Shown here piece after piece: positions 25,101 to 35,075 of a stretch of DNA of 64,000 bases. Source of the stretch: Cyclina sinensis (lineage: Eukaryota; Mollusca; Bivalvia; Venerida; Veneridae); contig JAAONU010000006.1 in NCBI GenBank assembly GCA_012932295.1, positions 27,182,882 through 27,246,881 of the forward strand, in the 5' to 3' direction. The translations under genes were made by a program, and so were the position numbers. Below the pieces are notes generated by a model. That model had not been told where the DNA came from. It worked only from the letters and a program-made list of their open reading frames with translations, and ran no database searches. The stretch's first letter is position 1. Each line of letters opens with the position of its first letter.

Positions 25101-25590
25101 TATTTGGACTTCATTTGACAATAATGTACAATATTTTCCTCAAATACGACGTAGATTAAGAGACCAATACATTCAAAAATGGTTAGCTTCAATCTCAAGT
25201 ACAAATAAATTGTCTTATTACAGCAAATTCAAAACTAGCTTTGAATACGAGTCGTACTTGGATAATATAGAAAGTGATCTATTAAGAATACAATTAACAC
25301 GTTTTAGAGTATCCTCACATACCTTAGCAATAGAAACTGGTAGATATGATAATACTCCTAGAGAAAATAGATACTGTATTTTTTGCAATCAAAGGCGAAT
25401 TGAGACAGAATTTCATTTTCTTCTAATGTGTCCGAAATACAAGGACTTGCGTAAACGTTTATTACAAATCAACACAGCATGGCCTACAATTAATAAATTC
25501 AACAATATTATGTCTGCCAAAAGTAAGAAATTACAACTATGTTTAGCAAAATTTATTAAAGTGGCTATGGAAACTAGAAATGCTTTGTAA
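22150..25590 (+). CDS. retrotransposon ORF2: endonuclease and reverse transcriptase
   Basis: 1146 codons open from the ORF1 stop. The N-terminal APE-type endonuclease begins TFLQWNVNGLTNK and has FSETW, SGDLNCRIG and YSDHCPL. The central reverse transcriptase has YGFRDKRSTIDC, AFIDYERCFD, GLKQGELLSPLLF and the catalytic FADD (about 24418). A C-terminal Cys/His motif, CIFCN...FHFLLMC, lies at about 25375-25432. These activities nick the target and copy the element RNA there. No internal stop or frameshift. There is no ATG at the start; the first Met codon in frame falls well inside the endonuclease domain, so translation must depend on ORF1 (readthrough or reinitiation), or the TAG is a mutation. 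Confidence 0.93.
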   Translation, partial: DSGNRLLTFLQWNVNGLTNKLLDGDFINFISTYDILLFSETWSSNKSSIDIDGYNYFVCHRPKSNKRAKRHSGGLIVYYKTWLKNKIEMIKVDNRGIIWLKFPGSLLEIDSDVYLCSCYIPPENSSVYTNVQSELYDCDFFEMLNNDIITYSDLGVVFLSGDLNCRIGENKDYIENINLHRFVDMPTMCDLNIMQTRRSNDKTVNSFGGKLLNLCKQNDMHIVNGRLESGSCTCFSINRSTAGSSVVDYLITNVNNFYLLKNFEILDINEYSDHCPLKYSFKTQKDNAYDMHKLPHSINKIIYDSDKRDILNTMLLEQESYLDNVVSSLDSGETSVDECIASFSELLVNIANTNYSKTIYMTKNEKTENKKQKNVPWFNEECKKAKADFYKNKRKFNTDKTDENKLQMMISRNEYSKIKKKARLEHERIERKKLNEMSKKRPRNFWKYINKVKRAKNSQNTISNNNLTAEDFSQYFSNLTNNVMYDSFDHNDISNISIEQLDKPFDCEEIKKTISSLSRNKSSGIDNIPPDIFIDSKDFIAPYLVRIFNRIYESGTYPLQWTKGVIVPIYKKGNCNDPKNYRGITLMNSMGKIFSLCLRNRLNTWCEENNKLDDSQYGFRDKRSTIDCVFILHSIIQKMLLRKRKLFCAFIDYERCFDTILKDALWVKLVDMGISCKFLTILKSLYGNVSSCVRWINPTTGFQEMSNFFDIAIGLKQGELLSPLLFILFANDVSNSLDFNNLTESDLNELSFYLLLFADDMVVFTSDKHSLQRQLDNIHAYSVRWGLKINVNKTKVCVFEKRKQNHNFTWYINNEMLEEVDTFCYLGVKLVKSGNLRFAVKALSEQALRATNNLFSLFKRINVTLKTKLLLFDRMISPILLYGSELWGIYGYKDIDNIHNYFCRRILGVRKQTPIAAIMGELGRYPLSVIATERSFKYWIRIKKFLCSDTINNVYLEQCEQVQLYNNIWAGRIKQSLDILGLSNIWTSFDNNVQYFPQIRRRLRDQYIQKWLASISSTNKLSYYSKFKTSFEYESYLDNIESDLLRIQLTRFRVSSHTLAIETGRYDNTPRENRYCIFCNQRRIETEFHFLLMCPKYKDLRKRLLQINTAWPTINKFNNIMSAKSKKLQLCLAKFIKVAMETRNAL

Positions 25591-25844
25591 TTTTTATGAC
25601 TTAGTAACAGTTGTACGATAAAAGTGTACTTTCATATTATTGTAAAATAGGTGCAATGTTTGAAAATATATTTACTGATTGGTATAACGTATAATTTAAA
25701 TAATGTTATATTTCTAATGTTATGTTTGTATGGTACATAGATATATATTATTGTCTTGGCCATATTTTCATGCACACAATTGTAAATGGCCAAAGGCAAA
25801 TGTTTTGCCGATTGCCAAATAAATTGACTTGACTTGACTTGACT
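25591..25844 (+). other. retrotransposon 3' UTR and TTGAC tail
   Basis: Two inverted repeats near the end: TTGGCCATATTT paired with AAATGGCCAA, and GGCAAATGTTTTGCC. These are plausible recognition structures for the reverse transcriptase. The element ends with four TTGAC units at 25824-25843. Confidence 0.75.
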
Positions 25845-25974
25845 TATAAAAACTTAAAAAGAATGGATCGTAAGTTATTTGTTGTCACAATAGTGAAAAA
25901 CAACAACTGATTACTCAATTAACGTTAAAATAGACATAACTGCTACTGATTTTGTTGTCAGCTTCTTATATACG

Positions 25975-26260
25975 TCTTCAGAGTTGTTTGCGAGTTGGAA
26001 GGTAAAGCTCTCGAAGGAAGCAAAATTACCTTTGCCAAGGTGGCACAAACAACATTTGAATACTTTCGATAGTGCACACTTGTCTTATTTAAATTTAATG
26101 CAGACAGGAACAAAACAGAACAGAACCTTTATTTACATAAAACTTGAACATAACTTAGACCACCATTATACAGTATACGCTTATAAAAGCGGGGATGAAA
26201 TTAAAATATTTGGAAACATCAAAAATGATAATATAATAGTCATTTTAGTATGTACATAAT
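25975..26260. repeat. degenerate interspersed repeat shared with unit B
   Basis: About 285 bp matching 39415-39690. Both hold an AGGAACA..ACAGAAC core and a GTATACGCTTATA tail. Weak reading frames are shared with indels and different start codons. Its presence in both copies means it predates the duplication. I do not regard it as a gene. Confidence 0.5.
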
Positions 26261-26403
26261 GACATTAATGCAAACATCAACAAAAACAAAGGACCACTAT
26301 CGAATTTTCATTTTTTACATTTTTTTTCTTCAACGCAATGCCAATTACAGTAAGCTTTGACTAATACTATATGAACGTAGAAATTTTCTTTGGAAGACAG
26401 TAT

Positions 26404-26407
<4 letters not shown>

Positions 26408-26468
<61 letters not shown>
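26408..26468. repeat. (AT)n microsatellite
   Basis: About 60 bp of pure AT dinucleotide. Unit B at the matching place (about 40185) lacks it. Confidence 0.97.
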
Positions 26469-26470
<2 letters not shown>

Positions 26471-28409
26471 CTTTCTCAACTACAAATAATAAATAAAATA
26501 CTCTATGTCATCAGTTAAACGACAAGCTACAATAAAATATTTGAATCTGAGCTGTTTATCCGTTATGGACATAGTATGTAGATTATTTTGCTGCTTATAA
26601 CTTTAAACTTTAAGGCGAGATTTATTCAACAAAAATTTTCTAGGGTGATAAGCTTCATATACGACATAAACTGTTGGGTGAATGATAACCAAGATTTATA
26701 TATTATTTGTTATTACATATTATAACTTCTGGCAGTGCTATGGCGTTCGTTTATTGCATTTCACTTTATGTTGTGTGGTTAAAGTCATTTCATTTTGTTA
26801 ACGAGTATTTCACCTTCAATTTGTTATTAATTTCAAATATTAGATCATTCATTTGTGTATATTGCTATCTGACCGTGTTGAAGAACGATCTTATAACTGC
26901 TTTGTTCTTGTGATAGCACACATCAATGAACTTACATAAGTGAGATGATAGCTATGTGTAAGCAGTTTGCAGCTGGCATGATTAAAGTAGGTAAGTTAAC
27001 AGCCCTTTTTCCAAGTTTTAGAAAATATAGAAAAGTAGTTAAATGCTTACAACAATGCAGTTTTCAGCTCAAAAGCAAATTTCAATTTTTAACTTTCCTG
27101 CGGTCAATGGCATCAGGTCACTGACTCATATATCACAGTAACCTTTTACAGATCTAAGAGCATTCCTGAAATAAGAGGTCTCTATCTTTTTTCTTTTCTC
27201 TCTCCGTTTTAAGTTTATGAATATTATTAAAGACCATTACTTCGCCTTAAAATATAAAAATATTTCAAATTCCCCCGATACTTAGTAAGCTATTGAAAAT
27301 AATTTTTCCGTCTATATATTTTCATATTTCAGCTTTTTATATATGTCCGAAGGAGGGCCGTAAAACTTTCTGGGAGAACGTACTGCTAATTTTTTATATT
27401 CTACATAGTTATGTAGTGAAACTATTAGAAATGAACTTAAGGACAAAAAACCTTTTGAGTTTAAAAAATGTCCAAGTCTTTTTCGTAACAAAGTGACTCA
27501 GTTTGATAGAAAATAGCATACATGTGAGGGCATTTACCTAATCTATTAAAAAGTAATAACTATTGATAGGCAATTAATTGGATGAATTTAAATCGAAGCA
27601 TCACCCGAAAGCAAACAAAATTAAGCAGACACTATTCTTATTACTTTAAATACCTGAGAGTGTCATCATTAATTCTAAAGAACTGTCTTGTCGAAACGTT
27701 TACAGTTTTGCTGATATTTGAAACATTCTCACAACTTAGTTTGCCAGAGGCCAGTAAAATGCATTTCTCTCGATTGCACTACTTCCATTTCATTCTATAC
27801 AAGTAAAAGCATTTATCAAAGTCTATACATTTCCTCCAATTGAAGTGAAATACTGAAAAGAACACAAAAGGGATCTAGTAAAGTACTCTAAACCAATCTT
27901 AAGCATTTTATCGTTTACAGGTCTCTATGGTTATGTAAACATGTGCCGCCCTGTAACGTGAAGAAATTATTCACTCAGAGAAAGGTAATTAGACAATTGT
28001 AAAGTAACTCACACGTTCCTTTACCTTACTTGAAATAGCAACTATTGTGTAGGTCGAATCAGTAAAAATATTCTGTCATATTATATTAAATATTATGTAC
28101 AGCATAAAAACCATACTACTTCTACTTTTGTTACCACTAAGGTCGCCTCGGGATAATCATTTAGTACTCCTGACTATACAATTACTTTTCAAGCATCTAT
28201 GCAAGTGACAATAACCACTGGTTATGAATCACACGAAATAATTAAATTGCCTAGTTATTCGTTACGTGTTTGTTTACTATATAGTTTAAAACAATCCAAA
28301 AAAGAAAAACAAAAACAATTGAAAATAAGAAAAAGCATTTTGCTTTTGGAAGTAACTGACATTTCTTACAAACACGAAAGTCCGTAACAGAAAGATGCAA
28401 TGCATCTTA

Positions 28410-28468
28410 GAGCGGGATTCGAACTCCGATCTCTCGCGTGACACGTCAACCGCTAACCACTGAGCCAA
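28410..28468 (-). repeat. tRNA-like SINE head
   Basis: The minus strand reads TTGGCTCAGTGGTTAGCGG (A box) and GGAGTTCGAATCCCGC (B box) at normal spacing. No clear acceptor stem. Present in unit B only at this site. Confidence 0.6.
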
Positions 28469-28582
28469 AAAAATCATAAAACTTGAAATATGAAAATTGT
28501 AAATTATTGCTTAGTTAAAAATAATTATAACAATCTTGCCTTTCTTGCTCGAATTGCTTAATTCAATACTTTCTTTTTTTAA

Positions 28583-28715
28583 TTGCACATCTCTTATTTA
28601 TGTCGTTCCCACGAGATAGTTAATCAAGGGAAAATCTTAGTATGTCATGGTAACGAGTTACTAAGTCGTGGAAACGACAAAATAAGAAAAGTGTAATTAA
28701 GGTAGCGCACCTGTA
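28583..28715. mobile_element. short relative of the CTCGTTCCCACGAG element
   Basis: TTTTTAATTGCACATCTC at one end and its inverse AAGTGTAATTAAGGTAGCGCACCTG at the other (given in parts), with GTCGTTCCCACGAG between. A degenerate copy of the 4.09-kb element. Confidence 0.6.
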
Positions 28716-30620
28716 ATGAGCGCCTTTCCAGATGTTATCTAACATTTTATTTTCATAATCTGCATCATTTCACTGATCTACCTGCAAATTTTTAGGTTGG
28801 CTTTCCATACTTTTTAGAGAAATAAATGACTTTTTTCGAAACAACCCCACAGCTCGTCTTTTGTTCAGTTTATTTGACACCCTTAGGTATAACAAAGTCC
28901 CATATTTCACCCAAATTTCCAAATACCAATACAATACTGGTTTCTACAGATGCAGTAAAGGTGTCAATACTTGAAAACAGAGAAAATAAATCTTTCTTTG
29001 TTGACATCAACCTTCCATAACCTGTTAATCTATGGAAGAGTGCAAAAAATCCAAATGGTCTGAGCAGTGTAAAAATTGGTTTGAGAGAAAACAAAGAGTC
29101 AGAAAATTAAAAATATGATTATTAGTTTAATATTTAGGACATATTTTTAACAGATAAACTATATCCATCTTAAATACAGAAGATAAAAATATTTTACCAT
29201 GTAGTCTTTGGAAAATTTATATAAATGTAACATGTATGATTCATATTCTAAACAGTTTTTTCTCCTTATTTTAGCCATTATTTTGTTACAAGTTTAAAAA
29301 CTGAAGGATTCACTTACCAATTTTAAAACATTTAATGTTTAAATGACTGGTATGAATGTAAGAAGTATTATTTAGCTATAAAGAGTAATACAGTTTGAAA
29401 CAACTAATATTACTGAATGCAACTAGAGGCTAAAATTGACAGATGTTGTGTTGAAATTTAGGGCACACTTTCATTTTCAAAGTTCCAAGTCAAAGAGAAA
29501 TCTATGATAAACATTGCAATCGGTTACAGGCAGTATTGAGAGGTCCCCTTACATAATAAAGATACAATATTATGGGGTTATAATACATTGTTGAGTACAA
29601 TACAGAATTTTTTTGGACGAAGCACAGCAGTAAAACTTATATTGGACGAGATGCTAGCCGAGTCCAATAGGTTTTGTAGTCATGTATGAGTCCAAGTGAA
29701 TCAGTATTACGCTCAACAATGTATCATGAACTCTTTCACACCACCATTTTTCAAGCAGAAAACACATTAAAGAAAACACTCTCACAGTCAAGGTAATAAG
29801 GCACTTTGGGATACCGAACTTTAAAAAGCGTCTCGAATTTGCTAAAGAGGTAACTGATACAATAGCAACAGGCAGAGTTTCTTTGGGTACAATATGGATT
29901 TGATAAGGATATTTTGGATTCGGAAAATGAAAACGAGGCTTGAATGAGTACAATGCAGATTGATATGGATTTTTTGGACTCGGAAAATGAAAACGAGACT
30001 AACTGATAAGATTAGATTAATGATTACACTAGATGATCACATGGTACAAGCTGAAAGACCATTTCATTTGTTACATTTTATAAGGTGTAAAATAATACTA
30101 TTTAATATCAATAACTTTCTTTCTGTAAATTTGGAAATGGGTAAAGTACTCGTACTTATAAATATCAAGGTTAATCAAGTATCTAAAGAATCAATGACTG
30201 TCTTTCATTTTTACGTTCCTTGTCACTTCCAGCATTCTCAGTATAATTATGATCATGAGAAATGTGTTTCCTCTTATGGTCATTCCGTATCCGTCTGGAA
30301 AAACGACCTTTTTGTCGCGATTCATTTTCCTGTTTACTCGCGAAAACCGGTAATTCGTGCCTACTTTCGATTTTGAAGGCAAGACACCTTTACATCCGGT
30401 TGCGTTTATTTTCATATTTTGTTGATATTTTATGATAAAACTAAGAATTTACCGTGGAAATGTTATGATATGAAGGAATGTGTCAAGACATATAAAAAAT
30501 ATTTTCAGAGTTAAAAACTGAAATTATCTAAAACACTCTTCCGAACACAGCCGACATTTATCGATCTTTACCGATCTTCGAAAAAATGGCGGGAGTTTTT
30601 TACAGTCGCTCTACCTTAAA
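28716..30620. other. segment found only in unit B
   Basis: Has no counterpart in units A or C and lies between two palindromic elements. Contains a direct repeat of about 55 bp (29890-29945 and 29945-30000) and an ATG in GC-richer context at 30586 (ATGGCGGGAGTTTTTTACAG) that could start an exon but is interrupted at once by the next element. No domain recognised. Confidence 0.4.
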
Positions 30621-30624
30621 ACAA

Positions 30625-30915
30625 AAGTATTGTATTGAAAAAAAGAGTAGCACAATTTCATGCTGTCTCGTTCCCACGACATCGCTATCTCGTTCCCACG
30701 ATTTAGAATGTCGTTCCCTCAACATATCTAGCCTGCTCTGCTATTTTCTTTTTAATTACACTTTTTTTTCATTCTCGTTCCCCCATTACCTAATAACTCG
30801 TTACCACGACATACTAAGTTGTTTCCTCGAGGCAGGATCTCTTGGGAACGAGATAAAATCAAGAGAAGTGCAATTAAAAAAGGAGTAGTGCATGGCACCT
30901 CTGCACCATCGTAGT
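30625..30915. mobile_element. relative of the CTCGTTCCCACGAG element
   Basis: Starts near AGAGTAGCACAATTTCATG and ends AAGAGAAGTGCAATTAAAAA then GGCACCTCTGCACCATCG, the degenerate inverse of the 4.09-kb element's end. Interior TCTCGTTCCCACGACAT-type words. Confidence 0.65.
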
Positions 30916-33900
30916 AGTACCTCATTAGAAAACTTTGGAGGATATATACTGTACCACCGTCCCTGAATATCTAGTTCCAGTACTGTTATAGGATAAAATA
31001 CAACTAAAAATAAATAAAAGTTCTTTTAAATTTCTCACATTCTTAGTGCTTTCACCAAAAGTCTGGTAAGTTTTTTTCTGGTTTCTCCAGATACACAGTC
31101 CATACTATAGCTAGTAATAATTAATACATTTATATTGAAAATTCAGAATTTGACAGGAGCTAGAATTTAAAACCTAGAATGTGGAAAAACAGAGGTTGCA
31201 TTCGGTTTCGTTCGTGTTATGTTCACTATTGTTAAAAATTCAAAAATGAAATTACATTTTAATTTGGCTTCAAGACTAAATGGAGATGTGTTTACACCAT
31301 TTCTAGTGTTTTTAGTTTCTCTGATAAACAGTTATTGCATAGAAAAGAAAACTGAACAATTCAGATGACTGGATGTCTGATAATGCATAAATCTTTCTAT
31401 GTTTTTGTTTTTAGTTTCTCCAAAAGAAAACAAAAGATATAGCCTGTGAGAGTGAAAATTTAACATTCACTTCATCACATTTACCTATAATATTTCTCAC
31501 AATTCAAGGTTAACTGCTTTGTTCAAAAAGTATTTAATTGCAACATGTAATGATGCATATAGAAGCTACAAACATGTCCAGAGAACACGTGTGATCCCAG
31601 TCAGTTCCCAAAGCAAAAGGTGGGGCGTGGGATGTCAGGGTATTTGTAAATAAATTAAAAAAAAAAACTAGGTGTGCAACCTTACTCGCTGGTATATATT
31701 CCTGTAAGGTTTATGATTCCTTGGTGCAATAGTGTTTGCAGTGTGTGTTACACAAAGATTTGGGAAGCAGTTTTCACTAAATGAAGGGCCATAACTCTGC
31801 TCTACCTAAAAGGATGGAAACGAAAAACACCAGTTGTTGATCTTCACTTGCTGATCTATATCACTGTGAAGCTTCATGTCATGACCTAAGTGTAAAGGTG
31901 TTGGCTGAGCGCGCGATACAAAGATTGAAACAGAAGGAAAAGAGCAAAACTAAGTGCCTCGGTAATGGGGGCCCAACGATTAAGCAAGTTTAAGGTGTTC
32001 ATTTCTCGATTTTGAATTAGAAGATGGTCATTGCAGAAATATTACAAAATGGGAAAGATATGCATGATGTTATTTGAATCAGGTTGGAACTGAATATATT
32101 TCTTGTTAGTGTGTCAAAAGCACAGGGTTCTAGAAAGTAACCTTTTAAAAGGGTATTATTAATCAAGGCCAAATTTAGAAAACATGTCTTCATCAAATAA
32201 ATCAAGTAAAGTTCAGGTAGCATATTTTTTCAATCTGTTGAAACCAGTGTACAGAGCAATATACTGTTAACTCTTATCACATACTTGTTATGCATATTTT
32301 GTTTTATTCATGTTCCTCTGATGTTACACTAACTTTCCTGTCAGCATATACATTCTTTTTTTTAATGAAAATAAGAAACACTTTCTACTTTAATGTTTTA
32401 GTGTATATTGTCACCCCTTAAACTAGCAAAGTTTGTTCACCTTGCAATGAAAATTCACAATAATAATATGAAATAATAGTTACAATTGTTAATTTGATGC
32501 CATGATTTTTTATTCTAAAATTAAGTATTTTCCGGTATATAGTATTGTATTGTCTAACCCCTACACGCTTGCCATTTTTGATTAATTCACTTGCTTATTC
32601 AGTATTTATTTTTTACAATAGGCCAGCTTCTTATTGTATTTGTCATACGTTTTTATTCATGTATTCATAATGTATTTGTCAAACATACCACTAAAGTTCT
32701 TTTTTGCCAAAAACATGTATCATCTCTATGCCAATATCTATATTTTGGCTTGACTTGTTTTTAAAGTCATTTCAAAGAACAAATGTGTGTAAATAATTTT
32801 AATTATCTTTTTTTTGTAAAATTAGTAAAACTCAAAGGTTACACTTCTAAGTGTTCAAATAATGATTTCCTCTGAACGGTGCCTTTGAAATGTTACTTCC
32901 TTATTGTGCGGTTTGTTATTCTTTGCCTGATGGAATGATTGTAACGTCAACAGAATCAGAAATATCTATAAAGTACCCACAAAGCATTTAAGATTCAACT
33001 GCAAACTTTGAACCTAGTAAATGACAAACGCTTATTATGACATGCTAGCTCTAATATCATAGAAAACATTTTTTTAATGTAACAAAAACGTACATCAAGG
33101 TATTAGCAACATTTTATTCGTAATCCAAGTTAATCCAGTACAGATTAAGAAATTATTTTCTTCAATAAAAAAGCAAAACAATACACATATAACACCCCCC
33201 CCCCCCCGAAAAAAAAGTAGAAAATTCTTCTGTGGAACACGCTTAATAAGAAACAAGATAGGTTGATTTTTTTTAATTGTTACCTTTTCGGTACAACAGC
33301 TGATTTAATAGAATTGTCTTTAAATAAAGCTAATCCTTATTTATAAAGAGAATCATATTTTAACACTGTTCTACCAGACCACGTTTATGTCGCTCATTGT
33401 AAGATTTACGATATTTCTGATATCCTCTTGTGGTTAGTCTCGGCGTCAAAATCAATTATAATATCATTAAAGAGATAAATGATATACACTTTTGAACATT
33501 TACAACAAGTTGACATCCGTAAACATATAAACATAGTCTCCGTCGGTTTCTTTCTGTGCAATTTATTTTTAATTTTCAAAGATTTAACAGCATATAAAAT
33601 TGTAATAAAAATTGTGCAGAAAAAGGGTATCACGTCCACGATGCGTTCGCTGGCGGATCGGGATTCGATTGTACCAGCCCTTTATTGGAGGCACTGGATA
33701 CTGTGGTAATCCGCTAATCATAAAGGGGACACATTGTCTGACCACCGCGGCAGGTAAGAAAGGATGTCGGTAGAAAAGATGACCATATAATTCTAATCCT
33801 CTAGGTACCAAACTCGACTGGAAGTTTACATGAGTTTTAAAGATAAATAAAGACTTTGAATTCCCCATACAGTAAAACTAATGTCTGGAACATCGAATTG

Positions 33901-34484
33901 AAAAAAATGTCTTCACACCGGCAAACATTTGATACTTGCTGAAATTTGGAGTACAATCGTATTCCTTAAGGAAGCCATATTCTTCGATTGTTTTCTTTGA
34001 AATTTCCGTACTGCTATCATATAAAGTAATTTTTGCACATTGGAGTTTTAGTTAAATTTGTATTAAAACAGATAAAACACAGAAGGCTTGACATAACATA
34101 TGTGGCTGTCATTTGTCGACAGACTGGTGTTAGATACTTTCTTCTTAGTCACTGTACTTAGTCACTGTTGATAAGAATGCCTTCATTGATAGATATTGTC
34201 AACTTTTTCGCAGCTGCGCAAGACAATATTTTCTCATCAGAGAAACAATTTCAATAGAAGTATTGTGTTAGGGAACGAGTGCATGTGTGAAGACCGTACC
34301 TGAAAAATAGTGGCATCAATAAAGATGGCAATTTAACTAGAAAATTATGTCGTTTGTCTCTGGGAAATGGTAAGAAAATAGTTACAAGTTTGTTTCATTG
34401 ATGCAGAATTAGGTAGATCCATGTGGACATAGATAGAAATGGCATCATTTAATAATCAACTGATACAATATAGAAAAAACATGC

Positions 34485-34682
34485 ACAGTAATACCCGAAC
34501 CTTCCTATGATACACTTACAGTAATACCCGAACCTTCCTATGATACACTTACAGTAATACCCGAACCTTCCTATGATACACTTACAGTAATACCCGAACC
34601 TTCCTATGATACACTTACAGTAATACCCGAACCTTCCTATGATACACTTACAGTAATACCCGAACCTTCCTATGATACACTT
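34485..34682. repeat. 33-bp tandem array, six copies
   Basis: Six identical 33-bp units, each containing AGTAATACCCGAACCTTCC and TATGATACACTT. The matching place in unit C (about 46150-46180) holds one diverged unit (TGATACCCGAAAAC, TATGATACACTT), so the array expanded in unit B. Confidence 0.97.
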
Positions 34683-34929
34683 TTACCTTTTTTTCAAATG
34701 TCAAGACTTATCTAGTTCATTAATGCTAAAATTTGTCTTATATGGAACCAGCCGAGTAAACGGACTCGTATGAAAACTGTTATAAATGACAAAGCTGAAA
34801 AGTAATCGCGTATAAATGTGATTCAAAAGCAAGGATGAAAAGGGGAATGTTGGAAAAAACTTATCTTACAAAATCAAAGCAATGAATCATCATGGGTGTT
34901 GCAATGTCAGAATGAGATAAAAAGCTGTA

Positions 34930-35075
34930 TTCCGAGTTTTTTTCTTAGTCTTTTAGAACATTATATGTTATTCTTCTTGAAAAGGTCAGTCCAAGTCTGA
35001 GTATGCGGCATGTTCTTGTCAAACACACGTTAGTCTTACGTGCCATAGCTACACAAACTGTAATTTGGTACCAGC
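34930..35075 (-). pseudogene. broken copy of the 46.5-kb exon-like stretch
   Basis: The minus strand can be aligned with 46530-46715 (PNYSL..YG, then RVFDKN, QTWTD, FKKNN) but has two in-frame stops after YGT and a one-base deletion upstream. Confidence 0.55.

Larger units (their letters stand above)
21511..25844 (+). mobile_element. non-LTR retrotransposon, 5'-truncated
   Basis: A 4.33-kb insertion unique to unit A, flanked by TATAAAA on both sides (21504-21510 and 25845-25851), a possible short target-site duplication. It contains an L1-ORF1p-type partial ORF1, an endonuclease plus reverse transcriptase ORF2, a 3' UTR with small hairpins and a TTGAC x4 tail instead of poly(A). The tail argues against true L1. 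The clade is not assigned. The catalytic motifs are intact, so the insertion is probably fairly recent. Confidence 0.93.
16030..27085. repeat. segmental duplication unit A
   Basis: First of three diverged direct copies. Anchors shared with B and C: GCATCAGGTCACTGACTC (16090, 27108, 40846), GGTTATGAATCA (18033, 28218, 41970) and TTACTTCCTTATTGTGCGG (19090, 32891; C 44190 with one change). Unit A lacks the stretch matching B 33.3-35.1 kb and has gained the retrotransposon and the 20-bp minisatellite. No intact gene is recognised outside the retrotransposon. Confidence 0.8.

Noticed and set aside
33181..33215. Poly-C and nearby poly-A runs as a functional site
   Set aside because: Simple homopolymer tracts, like the poly-G runs at 43325, 63720 and 63950; probably slippage or assembly-sensitive sequence.
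33584..33868. 94-codon minus-strand frame in unit B with GLPQYPVPPIKGWYN
   Set aside because: Not kept in unit C, where the matching block diverges and breaks the frame; no recognised domain.
34485..34682. CRISPR-like 33-bp repeats
   Set aside because: The repeats abut directly; no unique spacers and no cas genes.
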